This document shows, piece by piece, positions 1-11,157 of a DNA stretch of 64,000 nucleotides. Made by a program: the position numbers and the translations under genes. The notes below the pieces were generated by a model, which was not told the DNA's origin, ran no database searches, and was given only the letters and a program-made list of their open reading frames with translations. This DNA comes from Kitagawia praeruptora (lineage: Eukaryota > Streptophyta > Magnoliopsida > Apiales > Apiaceae): the NCBI GenBank assembly GCA_037693485.1, contig CM075345.1, positions 88,804,001 to 88,868,000 on the forward strand, written 5' to 3'. How positions within the stretch are numbered: the stretch's first letter is position 1; each line of letters begins with the position of its first letter.

Positions 1-3000
1 GCAGATAATCTTCCTCTACTTCTGTATCTTCCTCCTCTGCCTCTTCCTCTTCTTGCAGCAGGAGCTTCATTTTGTTTTGCAATCTCTCCAAGAATCCTAT
101 TCTGTTCTTCTAAGAACTCATCAGTAGTCATGTTTGGATTATCTCCAGTAGATAAGATAAGTGCCTTCTCAGCATGATACTGTTGAACTCTTTTGTCTTT
201 ATGAAACAGTTTAAGAACACGACCATCCCCAGTGTCAAGTTCATGAAACAGATTAGCAGCATCTTCATCCTGTTCCACATACACATCATCCTCAGGAATA
301 GTTGACAGAGTTTGACCAGGTGTCACGAACTGTTCTTCTTTTGGATTCTGAGATTGCACCATTGTTGTCACTGTCTTCTTACCAGATCTAGAAACATGAG
401 TTGACTGCCTAGTTTGAGTATTAGATCTCTTTGTTACTAAAGCAGCATCAGAGGTTTCAACTTTATGTGACTTAGCACCACCATCATTTCCAGAATTATC
501 ATCATCCTTTTGTACAACTGGATTAGGTGAGCATTTTGTTTTGACTATCTTCTCCCCCTTTTTGACATCAGCATCTTCTTCAATGAAGAAAGATAAGATA
601 AGCTTGAGGGTTTCATCAATATTATCAACTTTTGATTCCAAGACAGTCATTCTGGAATCCATCTTCTTTTCAAGTGCTTTAATATCATCAGCAAGAAGAC
701 GTGCTTGAGAAGCAGTAGCAAATATAGAAACAGATGTTTGAATACCCGCTTGAAATTTATCAGTAACAGCCTTCATAGAGTCAATCTCACTCTTCAATCC
801 CTTGGCTAGAAGCGCATTAGTTTTGAGAAGAGCCTTGAGTTCAGGAGTAAGCATCCTTGTGGCAATATGACCAGAATGAAAAAGAGCATTTTGAAAATTC
901 ATCTCAGCATTCGGCCGATTTCATTCAGTATCCCATTCATATCCCCTTGCAGCTCGAGTATCAAGAGGAAGAATAGAACTGTACTCCCCTCTGAATTCTT
1001 CTTGAGTAACAGACTGCATGTACCTACTCGAAGACCCATAAGTAAAAAGGAGACTTGCTTTTATTGCTGCCTGCATTTGAATTGTCTCAGGATCAGCATT
1101 AGCATGATCATCATCATCATCTGAGCTATCACCAGCCTCAGGAAGTTTATTATCAACATTATCATCAGGATGCATAACACCTTTCATTTTCAAATCACCA
1201 GTAGATGCAGCTGGTGAAGCCTGATGTCCTGCAAACAGATTAGTAACATTTCCTAAATCTCTCATTTCTTTTAAAGTGATCTCATCACTTCTCACAATGT
1301 TACCTAAGTTACTGTCAATAGTAACTGCTACCTCACTAGAAGTTAACAACTTCTCACTCTGTTCTACCTCTCCTTTTGCCAGTTCAGGAGACTGCCTCTC
1401 ATCACTCTTCTTTTTCTCTAAATGTTCACTTTCAATCTCACAAGAAAGGCTCTGACTCATTAAATGTGAAGAAATAAGAGGTGGCTGAGAGTAGTGGTCT
1501 GAAGTCATACAAATAGAGGTATCCCTTTTATCAGGTCTATCTGTAATCATACTATCAGTAGTAAAGGAAGTAGAGATAGAGATGTTACCTGACGAAGTAG
1601 TTAAAGAATCCATTGGCCTTGTAGAAATTGGCTCAATAAGCAATGGAATAAGTGGATCAGTAGTACTTACATCAGGATCGACCACTTCAACTATAGCATG
1701 ACTTGCATCAGTATTAGCTATTGATGGTTCTTGTGTAGTCTGAGGTTTTGAAGCTTCTTCAACACTTTGAGTCAAAGGTTCTTGTGTGCTTCCCTCAAAT
1801 GCAGTGTCAGCAATCACTTCATCACATTCAGCAATGTGCAAATCATGAGCAGCTTTGTCTGCCAGACTTCTAGCTAGTTCATTTTCAATTCCAGAAGCCC
1901 CTTGAGCATTGTCAGGAAACTCCCCTGCTGATGTGATTTTGCCAGCATCTTCACTTTGAGAAGATGGTTCTTGTGGGGCAGGAATATTCTTGTCTTCACC
2001 TTCCCTTTGAGAAAGTGGTTCTTGTGTGACTATTCCTTCAGAAATGTCTGCACCTACACTTTGAGTAGGTGGTTCTTGTGTGACTGGATCTACAATAGCT
2101 TCTGAACTCCTTTGAAGTTCAGGTTCTTGTGGGCTAGATCCTCTCAGAGATGACATAGTAGTCCTCTGTTTCTTCTGTCTATGAAAAACATTTGCTTCAG
2201 CAATTTTATTTTCAAGTGGTGAAGGTTTGAAACGCAACTGAGCAGCAATAGCATTTACTTGATCAACAGACACCTCAATAATTCTTCTCTTTGGAGATGC
2301 AGGTGTTGGAGAATCAGAGATCTCAACAGTCTTCACAGGTGAATTATCAGGAGTAGAGATGTCAGGATTAGCTGTAGCGTCAGGAACTGATGATCCATCC
2401 TGATTAATAGATACATCAGGATTGCTCTCCATAGCATCAGTAAGATTCAGTAATTCTGTGTGAACAACAAATTTGCCTTTGCTTATTAATCTTCTTCTTT
2501 TCTTCGGCTTTTCAGAGACAGCCACTTCTTTAGTATCAACAACATCAATCTCCTTTTTCTTCATCAAGACTGATATAGGCATTGTGTCATCATCAGAATC
2601 AGAAACAGCTCTTTGACCAATTTTCCTCTTCACTCCTGTTTCTTTATTCGGACCAGATACACCCAGTGCCCCTTGTTCACCCCCTTGTAACTTCATTTTA
2701 GAGTGAGTTGGAGTGGAGAAATCCTTTGATCCTGATTGCCTCTCAGACACATCAGATCTAGCTAATTTCTTTGATTTTACAACTGATGCCTTTTGTGAGA
2801 CACCAGAGGTGGTTGACTGTTTAGAAGAGTGTTTAGGTTGTGTGCTTGTGTCAGGAATAGGATGTGTAAGGTCCTGTCCCATAGCACCAGTTGCTGGGCC
2901 ATATTGAATAGGCATCCTCTTTCTTAAAAGAGACCATACTTCATCAGGAATGTATGGAATTCCATCAAACTTATTTGCCTTATCAGAATTGATTAGACTC

Positions 3001-3732
3001 TTTATATTGTTTTCTGAGATTTTACATATAGGCAAAATTGTATCATTCTCAAAAACAGCATGAGGACATAAGTGAGAGAATATTAATTGGAAAAATCTAA
3101 GAAAGCAAACATAACCACATTTATCTGCTTTTCTTTCACTTAATGCCTTTAGTATAAAAGACCCATAATCAAATGAGAGATCATGAATTAGAGAATACCC
3201 AATTTTGGCTGAACCTGTGGGTAAAGCATCAAAGTTTGACACTTTATTCAAGAAACATCTGCTGATAGTGTCAAAGAAGAAATTCCATTCCTTCTTAAGC
3301 TTTGTTCTGTAGAGTTCTCCAAACTTCTTTGGCGTTCCATTGTAACCCAAACTCACAACATACTCAAGGAGTCTTGAATCAGGAACTTTGAATACTGGCT
3401 TATCAATAATTGATGGTAAGTGTAGGGCTTCAGCTACAACCTCAGGAGTCACATAGTATGTAACATTATTATACTCAAAACTCATTTGAGGCTTTTCTGA
3501 TGAAAGTCCTTTCCCAAAAACACTTGTGTTCCAAACCTGCATTACAGACTTAAAAGATATCTTGGCAGGTTGGGTTAGAGCATAATTGATTGGGCTTGAG
3601 GCCAAAAAGTTCTGAATAATGTGGAAATCATTGGGCAAGTCCTGATGATCTAGAACTGCAGTGAAGTTATTTGTGTTAAAAGTAACTCCATTGATTACCA
3701 CCTTGCTGTTCATGAAAGATAAATTCTCCATT
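1..3732 (-). pseudogene. SIRE-A ORF3 (extra post-pol ORF), interrupted by one stop, runs off left edge
   Basis: This is the third ORF of the minus-strand copia element SIRE-A, downstream of pol. I place the start at the ATG at 3732-3730, which follows a CT-rich leader; the open frame extends further up but only from a non-ATG codon. The N-terminal ~250 residues match the ORF3 proteins of SIRE-B and SIRE-C (LKKEWNFFFD, FDALP, IGYSLIHD). Next comes a long acidic Ser/Thr/Pro-rich region with a basic NLS-like cluster (KPKKRRRL) and repeated TQEP(L/S)xQS motifs (about 1730-2130). An in-frame TGA at 921-923 breaks it. The same frame then stays open to position 1, with a coiled-coil-like stretch and a basic Arg/Gly-rich end at the edge. 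No signal peptide or membrane segment is evident. The molecular role is unknown; SIRE-type ORF3s are often called envelope-like. Confidence 0.8.
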
Positions 3733-4250
3733 GGAATTTCAAACACAAGAATTACGCTAATTTTGAAATTAGGGTTTGAGAGTGCAGAGATAGAGAGACG
3801 ATGTTTTACTGATGGTTTTGAGAATAATAAATCAATTAGAAAACTAATTTGATATTTGGACAATACTTATGATTTCTCAAACAGGTGTCAGTAAATCATT
3901 CGTTTATACTGGAGTGATGGACCAAATTACGTGAGAAAGTGGTGATGATTGCACGCATCACGACTTACATCTGTAACTATATGTAATGATCGAGTGAAAC
4001 ACACGCGCTTGTATTATTTTAGAAATAAGATTGTGATTAAAATAAAACATGGTAATTTTGTTTTAAATAAAGAAATTTAAAACATCACAATCAAATAATA
4101 CCTGGTACTTACACCAGAAATATGAATCGTTTCATATTCTTGTTCCACCCTTCTCTATTTAATCTTAGAGACTTGTCCACTTACTTCCTTAACTCTTCAT
4201 TCTCTCTTGAAAAAAATAAGAAAAACCCTTTACAGCAAAATTTTACAACA
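3733..4250. promoter_or_regulatory. SIRE-A divergent intergenic region between ORF3 and the antisense small gene
   Basis: This 518 bp spacer lies between ORF3 (leftward) and a small rightward gene, so it would have to act as a divergent promoter. On the plus strand there is a TATA-like CTATTTAAT at about 4155-4163, 88 bp before the small gene's ATG. On the minus strand there is a CT-rich leader before the ORF3 ATG. The sequence AAACATCACA near 4078-4088 recurs upstream of the related small gene of SIRE-C (near 46535). Promoter function is inferred from composition and spacing only. Confidence 0.45.
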
Positions 4251-4508
4251 ATGTCGAACCTTACCATCAAAGAGAAGAATCTTCATCTCTTAGAGAAAAG
4301 AGACATATTTAGCTATACTCGTGAAGAGTTTGATGCTTTCGACTGGGAAAGACAACTTGAGACTCTCTGGTTACAAATGGATGCAGGTCTCGAAGAAATC
4401 GAGAAGGAAAAACCTGCAAAAGTGATCGACATCGATGCTACCCTTCAAGCAACATTAGCATGGCTTTCATCTAAGGCATCCTCATCCAACTCCATCAACC
4501 ATTGTTAA
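4251..4508 (+). CDS. Small acidic protein gene, antisense to SIRE-A
   Basis: This 85-residue ORF runs opposite to the element that contains it. I chose the ATG at 4251 because it follows an A/C-rich untranslated-like leader (TTTTACAACA) and a TATA-like box at about 4155; a longer frame from 4122 would start inside the presumed 5' UTR. The product is acidic and helical in character, with the segment LQMDAGLEEIEKEKPAK. That resembles KVMDEALEEDLVEKEKAAK in the small sense-strand gene of SIRE-C at 46629-46916, which has the same distance from TATA to ATG. The function is unknown. Additional ORFs in sense or antisense orientation are known in plant LTR retrotransposons. The match is short, so homology is probable rather than certain. 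Confidence 0.55.
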   Translation: MSNLTIKEKNLHLLEKRDIFSYTREEFDAFDWERQLETLWLQMDAGLEEIEKEKPAKVIDIDATLQATLAWLSSKASSSNSINHC

Positions 4509-4964
4509 TGAATATGTCACCAAAAATAACCTTATCCCTGTCAACTTCCACCCAAACAAAGTGGCAAAGATGGGATCTGGGATGGCTACTAACAATGGAG
4601 TGGATTGGTCTTTTATTTCCTGTTGAATAGATTAGTAGATAGAGAGCAAAAAGATGTAATCTGAATGTAATCTCTTTCTTATTATCAATGAAAAATTTAG
4701 TCTCTCTATTCTATTCAATGTTTTCCTGATTTATCATGTTATCTGAGAAATAAGTATGAGGACTAATTAAAGTGATCACATTATCAGGAGTTCAATAACA
4801 TTAATCATAGCTTGAATCAGGAAATTGAGATAAAATGAAGACAGTTAGATTCTGAACATAATACTGATGATCGAATCATCGCATCAGGATTTGGCATTGA
4901 CCACTGTCAGGATTGACTTTCCATCAGTATTTGCAAGTCGTCAGTATCTGATGACTTCTTTCTC
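4509..4964. repeat. SIRE-A spacer with TCAG(G/T)AT motif cluster
   Basis: This spacer lies between the 3' end of SIRE-A pol and the antisense small gene and has no ORF of its own. The part from 4509 to about 4700 looks like the 3' UTR of the small gene (AATGAAAAAT near 4688). From about 4785 to 4950 it holds at least seven copies of TCAGGA/TCAGTAT or their complements, the short motif also found in the SIRE-A LTR, gag, pol hinge and ORF3. Confidence 0.6.
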
Positions 4965-7900
4965 TCAAGTACTGCCATAGTTTACCATTCCAAGTTCATT
5001 CACCAACTTTGTAAAAGTATTCTCATGTAGTGGTTTGGTGAATATATCAGCTAACTGTTGATCAGTAGGAACAAAATGAAGTTCAATTGTCCCTTCCAGT
5101 ACTTGTTCTCTTATGAAGTGATACCTGATACTGATGTGCTTTGTAAGAGAATGTTGAACTGGATTTCCTGTCATAGCAATAGCACTTTGGTTATCACAAT
5201 AAATAGGTATTTTTGAAAATGACAAACCATAGTCCATTAGCTGATTTCTCATCCACATGATTTGAGCACAACAGCTTCCAGCAGCAATGTACTCAGCTTC
5301 TGCAGTTGATGTAGAGATAGACTTTTGCTTTTTTACTAAACCAAGAAACTAGTCTTCCTCCAAGAAACTGACAACTGCCTGAAGTACTTTTCCTGTCTAT
5401 TTTTCATCCTGCAAAATCAGCATCTGAGTAACCACATAAACTAAAGTCTGATTCTCTAGCATACCAAAGGCCAAGAGAAGAAGTGCCCTTAAGATATCTG
5501 AAAATCCTTTTCACTGCAATGAGATGTGGTTCCTTGGGATTTGCTTGAAATCTTGCACATAGACAGGTTGCATACATGATATCTGGTCTGCTAGCAGTTA
5601 GATATAAGAGTGAGCCAATCATCCCTCTGTAGTTGGTTACATCTACCTCAGTTCCTTGATCAGGATCAAGCTTTGTAGCTGTAGCTATAGGAGTTGAAGC
5701 TGTAGAGCTGTCTTGCATGTTAAACCTTTTCAGTAAATTCTTTGTGTACTTTGACTGATTGATAAAAATCCCATCATCAGTCTGTTTAACTTGCAGACCT
5801 AAGAAATAGCTCATTTCTCCCATCATGCTCATTTGATATCTAGACTGCATTAGCTTTGAAAACTTCTCACACAGCTTGGAGTTAGTTGACCCAAAAATGA
5901 TATCATCAACATATATTTGAACTAACAGGAAATCCTTACCATGATTCAAATAAAACAAGGTTTTATCAATTGTACCTCTATTGAATCCACTTTCCAGTAA
6001 GAATTGAGCTAGGGTTTCATACCAGGCTCTTGGAGCTTGCTTTAGTCCATAAAGTGCTTTATCCAGTCTATAGACATGATCTGGATATTTGGAATCAATG
6101 AAGCCAGGAGGTTGCTCAACATATACCTCCTCTTCCAATTCTCCATTGAGAAATGCACTTTTTACATCCATCTGGAATACTTTGAACTTCTTGTGGGCTG
6201 CATATGCCAGAAAAATTCTGATGGCCTCTAGTCTTGCAACAGGAGCAAAAGGCTCATCATAATCTATTCCTTCCTATTGAGAATACCCCTTTGCTACTAG
6301 TCTTGCTTTGTTCCTTATAATTGTACCATCTGAATCTGTCTTGTTTCTGAATACCCACTTAGTACCCACAATAGACCTACCCTTGGGCCTTGGTACTAGT
6401 TTCCAGACTTCATTTCTTTCAAACTCATTCAGTTCTTCTTGCATAGCTGTCACCCAATCAGCATCCTTAAGTGCATCTTCAACTTTCTTAGGCTCCTCCT
6501 TTGACAGAAAGTTATTGTATAAGCATTCATTCTGAGTTGCACTTCTTGTCTTAACACCTGCTTCAGGATTCCCAATGATTAAATCAGGAGTATGACTTTT
6601 AGTCCATTTCCTTGCTGATGGTAAGTCATTTCTTGAACTGGATGCTCCCTCTAGATTGGTGTCATCTTCAAAAGAACTAGAATTGCTAGAAGCTCCCCCT
6701 GAGATAGTGCTATCTCTTCCTGATATGCTGTCAGGATTGTCACTTGAATCTGTTTCTGACGAGTCTCTACTTGATGTTTGAGTTGTATCACTACTGGTGA
6801 TGTCTTGCTCTTGCTCCCCCTCAATATTTGCATTATTTGAGTCGTCATCAGTAACTGGTATTCGATCAGGAATTGATTGATCGTCAGGATCTGACAAAGT
6901 ATCAGTATCTGACATGACTTCATCAGAATTCTTGGTAGCTTCATTTGCAAAGATCAAACTATCATGAGAGTCTTCTATAATCCCTGTTATCTTTCTATCA
7001 TCAAAAGATACATTAATAGACTCCATGACTGTCTTTGTTCTTAGATTGTAGACTTTAAAGGCTCTTGTTGTTGGATAGCCAATAAAGATGGCCTCATCAG
7101 CTTTTGTCTCAAATTTTCCTAGCTGTTCAGGATGAGGTCTTAGAACAAAGCACTTGCAGCCAAACACATGTAAATGCTTCAAACTTGGCTTCTTTTCCTT
7201 AATCATCTGATAAGGAGTTACACCATGTCTATTGATTAGAGTGATGTTCTGAGTGTAGCATGCTGTGTTGACTGCTTCTGCCCAGAAATATGTAGGTAGT
7301 TTAGCTTCCTCCAACATAGTTCTGCCAGCTTCAATAAGAGTCCTGTTCTTTCTTTCAACTACTCCATTTTGCTGAGGTGTGCCAGGAGCAGAGAATTGTT
7401 GAACTATTCCTTTGTATTTACAGAACTCTTCCATTGCTGAATTCTTGAATTCAGTCCCATTATCACTTCTCAAAATCTTGACTTTATATTTTGTGCCAGT
7501 TTCAATAAGTCTTACATGGTCCAGCAGTATTTCAGCAGTTTCATCTTTTCTGTGCAGAAAATAAACCCAGGTAAATCTAGTATATTCATCAACAATTACT
7601 AGAGTATACCTTTTCTTACTGATGGACATAATATTCACTGGTCCAAACAAGTCAAGGTGAAGCATGTGATATGGTTCATCAATTGAGGATTCAGATTTAC
7701 TCTTGAATGATGTCCTTCTCTGTTTAGCCTTCTGACAAGCATCACAGAGTCCATCAGGAGTATATAGTGCCTTTGGTAATCCTCTTACCAAGTCTTTCTT
7801 AACCAACTCATTTATATTCTTGAAGTTGAGATGAGAAAGCTTCTTATGCCAATTCCAACTTTCATCTACAGAAGCTTTACTGATGAGGCATGTAGTTGGA

Positions 7901-8265
7901 TTTTCAGTATTGGTGTGAATGTTGGCTTCATAAATGTTACCATGTCTTTGACCAGTTAATGCAACCTTTCCTGAAGATTTGCTGATAACTTCAAAATGAG
8001 TATCATTGAAATTGACACGATAACCTCTGTCTGTGATTTGACTAACACTTAACAGATTGTGCTTGAGTCCTTTCACCAGAGCTACTTTTTCAATGATGAC
8101 ATTTCCAATTATAATACTGCCATATCCCAAAGTTTGTCCAATGTTGCCATCTCCATAAGACACAGTTGGGCCAGCCTTCTCCTCAAATTCTGATAGCAAG
8201 GTTTTGTCTCCAGTCATGTGCACAGAGCATCCACTATCCATGACTAACACATTTTTCTTTTTACC
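4965..8265 (-). pseudogene. pol: SIRE-A pol (protease-integrase-RT-RNase H), three breaks
   Basis: This is a copia-order Pol on the minus strand. It has the aspartic protease motif VMDSGCSVHMTGD and the GAG_pre-integrase HHCC region (WHKKLSHLNF...CDACQKAKQR). The integrase core has D (HLDLFGPVN), D (RSDNGTEF) and E (QQNGVVERKNRT). RT carries MDVKSAFLNG and YVDDIIFG; RNase H carries SDADFAG and YCDNQSAIA. Exon-like coding starts at GGT (8265) after a TTGCAG acceptor-like site, with a stop immediately upstream of that TTG. Breaks are an in-frame TAG at 6274-6276 at the start of RT, an in-frame TGA at 5404-5406 within the RNase H SDADFAG segment, and a one-base gain in an A-run near 5325-5331. 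The copy can no longer make full Pol. Confidence 0.93.
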
Positions 8266-9428
8266 CTGCAATCAGAATCACAAAGAACTCAGTTAGAATT
8301 TTTAAGAACCCACACTTGTTGGGTTCTCTTTTCATGCAACTTAACATTTTTAGCAGCAGAAGTTTTTCTTGTAAAGACACCTTCATCAGGATTAAGTCCA
8401 TTAGAATTAATCTTTTTCTTAACAGATGCATGATTAGTATTCAAGTTCTTTGTTTTTCCAAAATTTGCACTCTTATTGAACTTAGGCAAAGGCTCATAAT
8501 AATTATAGTACAAATTATGGTATTCTTCACATGTATAAATAGAATGCCATTTACTGCCACAATGGAAACAAGGATTCTGTGGTTTATAAAATACTGATTT
8601 ATTCCTAATGTCAGACTTAGGAACTACAGTTGGCTTCTTTTTACTCCTCCTGCAATCAATAGCAAGATGATTAGAGTTACCACAGTTAAAGCAAACTTTT
8701 CTTGGTGCATTTGGAATATACTTATAATTATTATCCTTGTTTATTCCAACTTTACCATTCCTGTTCCGTTTGACAGTTGAAACTCTCTTCCTATCTGTTA
8801 CATCACAGATTCTATCCCTTAATTGTTTCTTGGACAACAGACCTACATTTTTGTTTGTGACAGTTCTAGACTCAGAATGATGTGTAGAAGTGGATCCCTT
8901 TTCTGAAGTAGATTTGAGATTCTTTGGATACACATAATTAACAGGTTTTAATTTGGTTTTAGTACTGTCTGTGACATATCTGTAGGTTTTTGGATTTGTT
9001 GAGTCATCAACTATAATTCTTCCTGGATTAGATGAAACAACCTTTTCTTTGTCCTTTTTCTCATTCTCTGGCTTATAACCTAGACACTCTTTCCAGTTTT
9101 TATCAGTAATAATTTCATGAGTTTTTGTTCCAGAATGTGTCCAGGTTCTGAGTTTTTCATTTGCATCTTTAAGTTGCATTTCAAGTTCATTACATTTAAA
9201 CTCTGTTTCAAGTTTCATGTGTTTAGCATTATCACATTCTGCTTGAACTTCCTGCAAGAAAATTAACTCAGCTTCTAGATGATCATTTCTCTTAACAACC
9301 TCTGCCATTTCAGATTTTATTCTAGTATTTTCAAGAGATTGACTCCTAAAACTAATATGCAGAGATTTTAAAAAAGATCTTAACTCAGAGACATTATTAG
9401 TATCAAAATCAAACAAAATTTCAGATAC
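8266..9428 (-). other. Putative retained intron in SIRE-A gag (phase 0/phase 0)
   Basis: The donor-like AAG|GTATCT has its exon end at 9429, after gag residue 392. The acceptor-like TTGCAG|GG has its intron end at 8266. Both fall between codons, so removing these 1163 nt would join the Gag N-terminal half to Pol in frame, although Gag and Pol are in different frames in the unspliced RNA. The same geometry occurs in SIRE-B, -D and -E. Splicing is inferred from sequence only. Confidence 0.5.
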
Positions 9429-10604
9429 CTTATTTTCACCAGCAGAAGTCTCATCAGTTTTAGCCATCAAAGCATAATTCACTTTCTCTTCTTCAGAGTC
9501 AGATGATGAGTCCATCCAATCCTTGCTTGAAGAAATGAGAGCTTTGGTTTTGGTCTTCTTACACTCAGTTGCAAAATGACCCATTCCATCACAGTTATAG
9601 CATCTGATTTTTGACTTGTCAAATTTGCTGCTTTTACCTTCTTTCTTCTTGTACCTGTCTTTGTCAGCATTGAAGGTTTTCTTCTGAAATTTCCCTTGCT
9701 TCCTAGCCTTTCTGAACTTCATCTTCTTGAAGCCCTTGACTATCATAGCAACCATTTCCATCATATCAGAATCAGTAGAGTCATCATCAGTATCAGGATC
9801 AGACTCAGTATCAGTATCTGATGATGAGTCATCAGGAATTGACTCTTCAACTCTATTCTTTCTGTTAGAAACCTCCTCAGCTTTTCCCTTTGATTTTGAT
9901 TCAACATTCAAAGCAACAGATTTTGCTTTGACATTTTTCTTGTTCTTCCTCTGTTGAACCTCAAGATCATGGGTTCTTAACATTCCATAGACTTTATCAA
10001 GAGACAGCATCTTCAAATCATATTGATGCCTTATGATTGAAGCTTGAGTATCCCACTCCTCAGTTAGGGCTCTGAGAAACTTGGTATTTGAGTCCTCTGG
10101 ATCATACTCTTTGCCAACTAGTGATAGATTGTTCAGTAAAGTCAAGAATCTATCATACATATCAGTAAGGCTTTCATCAGATTTAGCATCGAACTGCTCA
10201 TACTCCTGAATCAACAGAGCCCTTCTGTTTCTTTTGATAGATTCAGTACCTTGGCATTGAGTTTCCAAAGTATCCCAAATTTCCTTTGCAGTCTTGCATG
10301 CTATTACCCTGTTAGACATGACATTATCAAGACTGTTATGCAAAATATTTTTTACCTTTGCATCTTTGAGTACTTGAGCCTTTTCCTCTGTCGTCCACTC
10401 ACTCTTTGCCTTAATGACATAGTGTTCAGCAACAGTCTCTGTTCTTGCAACTAGTCTTGTTGGAAGAAATGGTCCATCATTGATCCTATCAAGATAGTCG
10501 GGATCAGTTGCTTCCAGATACATCATCATTTTCACTTTCCATGTTGGATACTCAGTTTTCTTGAGAATTGGAATTTTGATGCTTTCATACTTGCTTGTCA
10601 ACAT
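8289..10604 (-). CDS. gag: SIRE-A Gag, 771 aa, intact
   Basis: This is the capsid/nucleocapsid polyprotein of the copia element. The ATG at 10604-10602 lies about 36 bp after the PBS. Residues ~1-230 are the UBN2/retrotran-gag capsid region (YPTWKVKMM, ANKEIWDTLE-type helices). A CCHC knuckle (CYNCDGMGHFATEC) sits near residue 333, followed by an acidic stretch ending NYALMA. After the donor-like site at residue 392 come a coiled-coil-like segment and two more knuckle-like motifs (CFNCGNSNHLAIDC, CFHCGSKWHSIYTC). The end, QVWVLKNSN, is the usual tail just before pol. An acidic SD repeat region at about 9760-9840 (DNA) is built from the TCAG(G/T)AT motif. Gag is intact although pol is broken. 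Confidence 0.92.
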   Translation of the reverse strand: MLTSKYESIKIPILKKTEYPTWKVKMMMYLEATDPDYLDRINDGPFLPTRLVARTETVAEHYVIKAKSEWTTEEKAQVLKDAKVKNILHNSLDNVMSNRVIACKTAKEIWDTLETQCQGTESIKRNRRALLIQEYEQFDAKSDESLTDMYDRFLTLLNNLSLVGKEYDPEDSNTKFLRALTEEWDTQASIIRHQYDLKMLSLDKVYGMLRTHDLEVQQRKNKKNVKAKSVALNVESKSKGKAEEVSNRKNRVEESIPDDSSSDTDTESDPDTDDDSTDSDMMEMVAMIVKGFKKMKFRKARKQGKFQKKTFNADKDRYKKKEGKSSKFDKSKIRCYNCDGMGHFATECKKTKTKALISSSKDWMDSSSDSEEEKVNYALMAKTDETSAGENKVSEILFDFDTNNVSELRSFLKSLHISFRSQSLENTRIKSEMAEVVKRNDHLEAELIFLQEVQAECDNAKHMKLETEFKCNELEMQLKDANEKLRTWTHSGTKTHEIITDKNWKECLGYKPENEKKDKEKVVSSNPGRIIVDDSTNPKTYRYVTDSTKTKLKPVNYVYPKNLKSTSEKGSTSTHHSESRTVTNKNVGLLSKKQLRDRICDVTDRKRVSTVKRNRNGKVGINKDNNYKYIPNAPRKVCFNCGNSNHLAIDCRRSKKKPTVVPKSDIRNKSVFYKPQNPCFHCGSKWHSIYTCEEYHNLYYNYYEPLPKFNKSANFGKTKNLNTNHASVKKKINSNGLNPDEGVFTRKTSAAKNVKLHEKRTQQVWVLKNSN

Positions 10605-10639
10605 CTTAAGATCGTTTCTGATTAATATTAATCAGTTTT

Positions 10640-10651
10640 GCTCTGATACCA
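10640..10651 (-). other. SIRE-A primer binding site (tRNA-iMet)
   Basis: TGGTATCAGAGC on the minus strand, two bases after the 5' LTR end (..GGCAACA). This is the standard copia primer site complementary to the 3' end of initiator tRNA-Met. Confidence 0.92.
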
Positions 10652-10653
10652 AT

Positions 10654-11157
10654 TGTTGCCCAGTAAATAACAATTGTAGAAGGGGGGGGGTTGAATACAA
10701 TTGTATAAGATTTTCGACTTAAACAAATAACACAAGTATGAATCAATAACAGCTTTATTAATTCTGATATAAAACTGTTACAAAACTCTCTTAAGAAATT
10801 CTTATGTTCTTAAGAGCTGCTAGGTTACAAGATAAATCGTGTAAGCGATTACTTTAATGTAAAACCTAAACTGTGTTTATATAGAGTACACAGTTACACT
10901 ATCAATTACAAGATATTCTAAATCAATTACATATATCTCTGAATGCATATCTTGTATGATAGCTGCCTTCCTATAATCTAGGAACCGACATATCAATCTT
11001 CCTTGATCTCTGGTCTGATGAGAATCTTCACGAAATACTGACCAGCTTCTAATCCTGATAATAGTCCAATACTGACGTTGTATTACTGATGACATCAGCA
11101 TCAGTATCTGATCAATAATGCCCAGATCCTGATCATCACTTGAATCAATATCTAACA
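10654..11157 (-). mobile_element. SIRE-A 5' LTR, ~504 bp
   Basis: On the minus strand it starts TGTTAGATATTG (11157) and ends GGCAACA (10654), giving the TGTT..AACA ends shared by all SIRE LTRs here. A TATA box (TATATAAA, 10883-10876) suits a U3 promoter. The U3 end (about 11015-11135) holds about eight TCCTGAT/TACTGA motifs. The sequence after the PBS side has a ten-G run (plus strand) near 10681-10690. The 3' LTR lies beyond the left edge; the predicted target duplication is the GAACC at 11158-11162. Confidence 0.85.

Noticed and set aside
1..3732. Calling ORF3 a retroviral envelope gene.
   Set aside because: No signal peptide, membrane anchor or fusion-like segment is visible in any of the three copies; basic NLS-like clusters and coiled coils point elsewhere.
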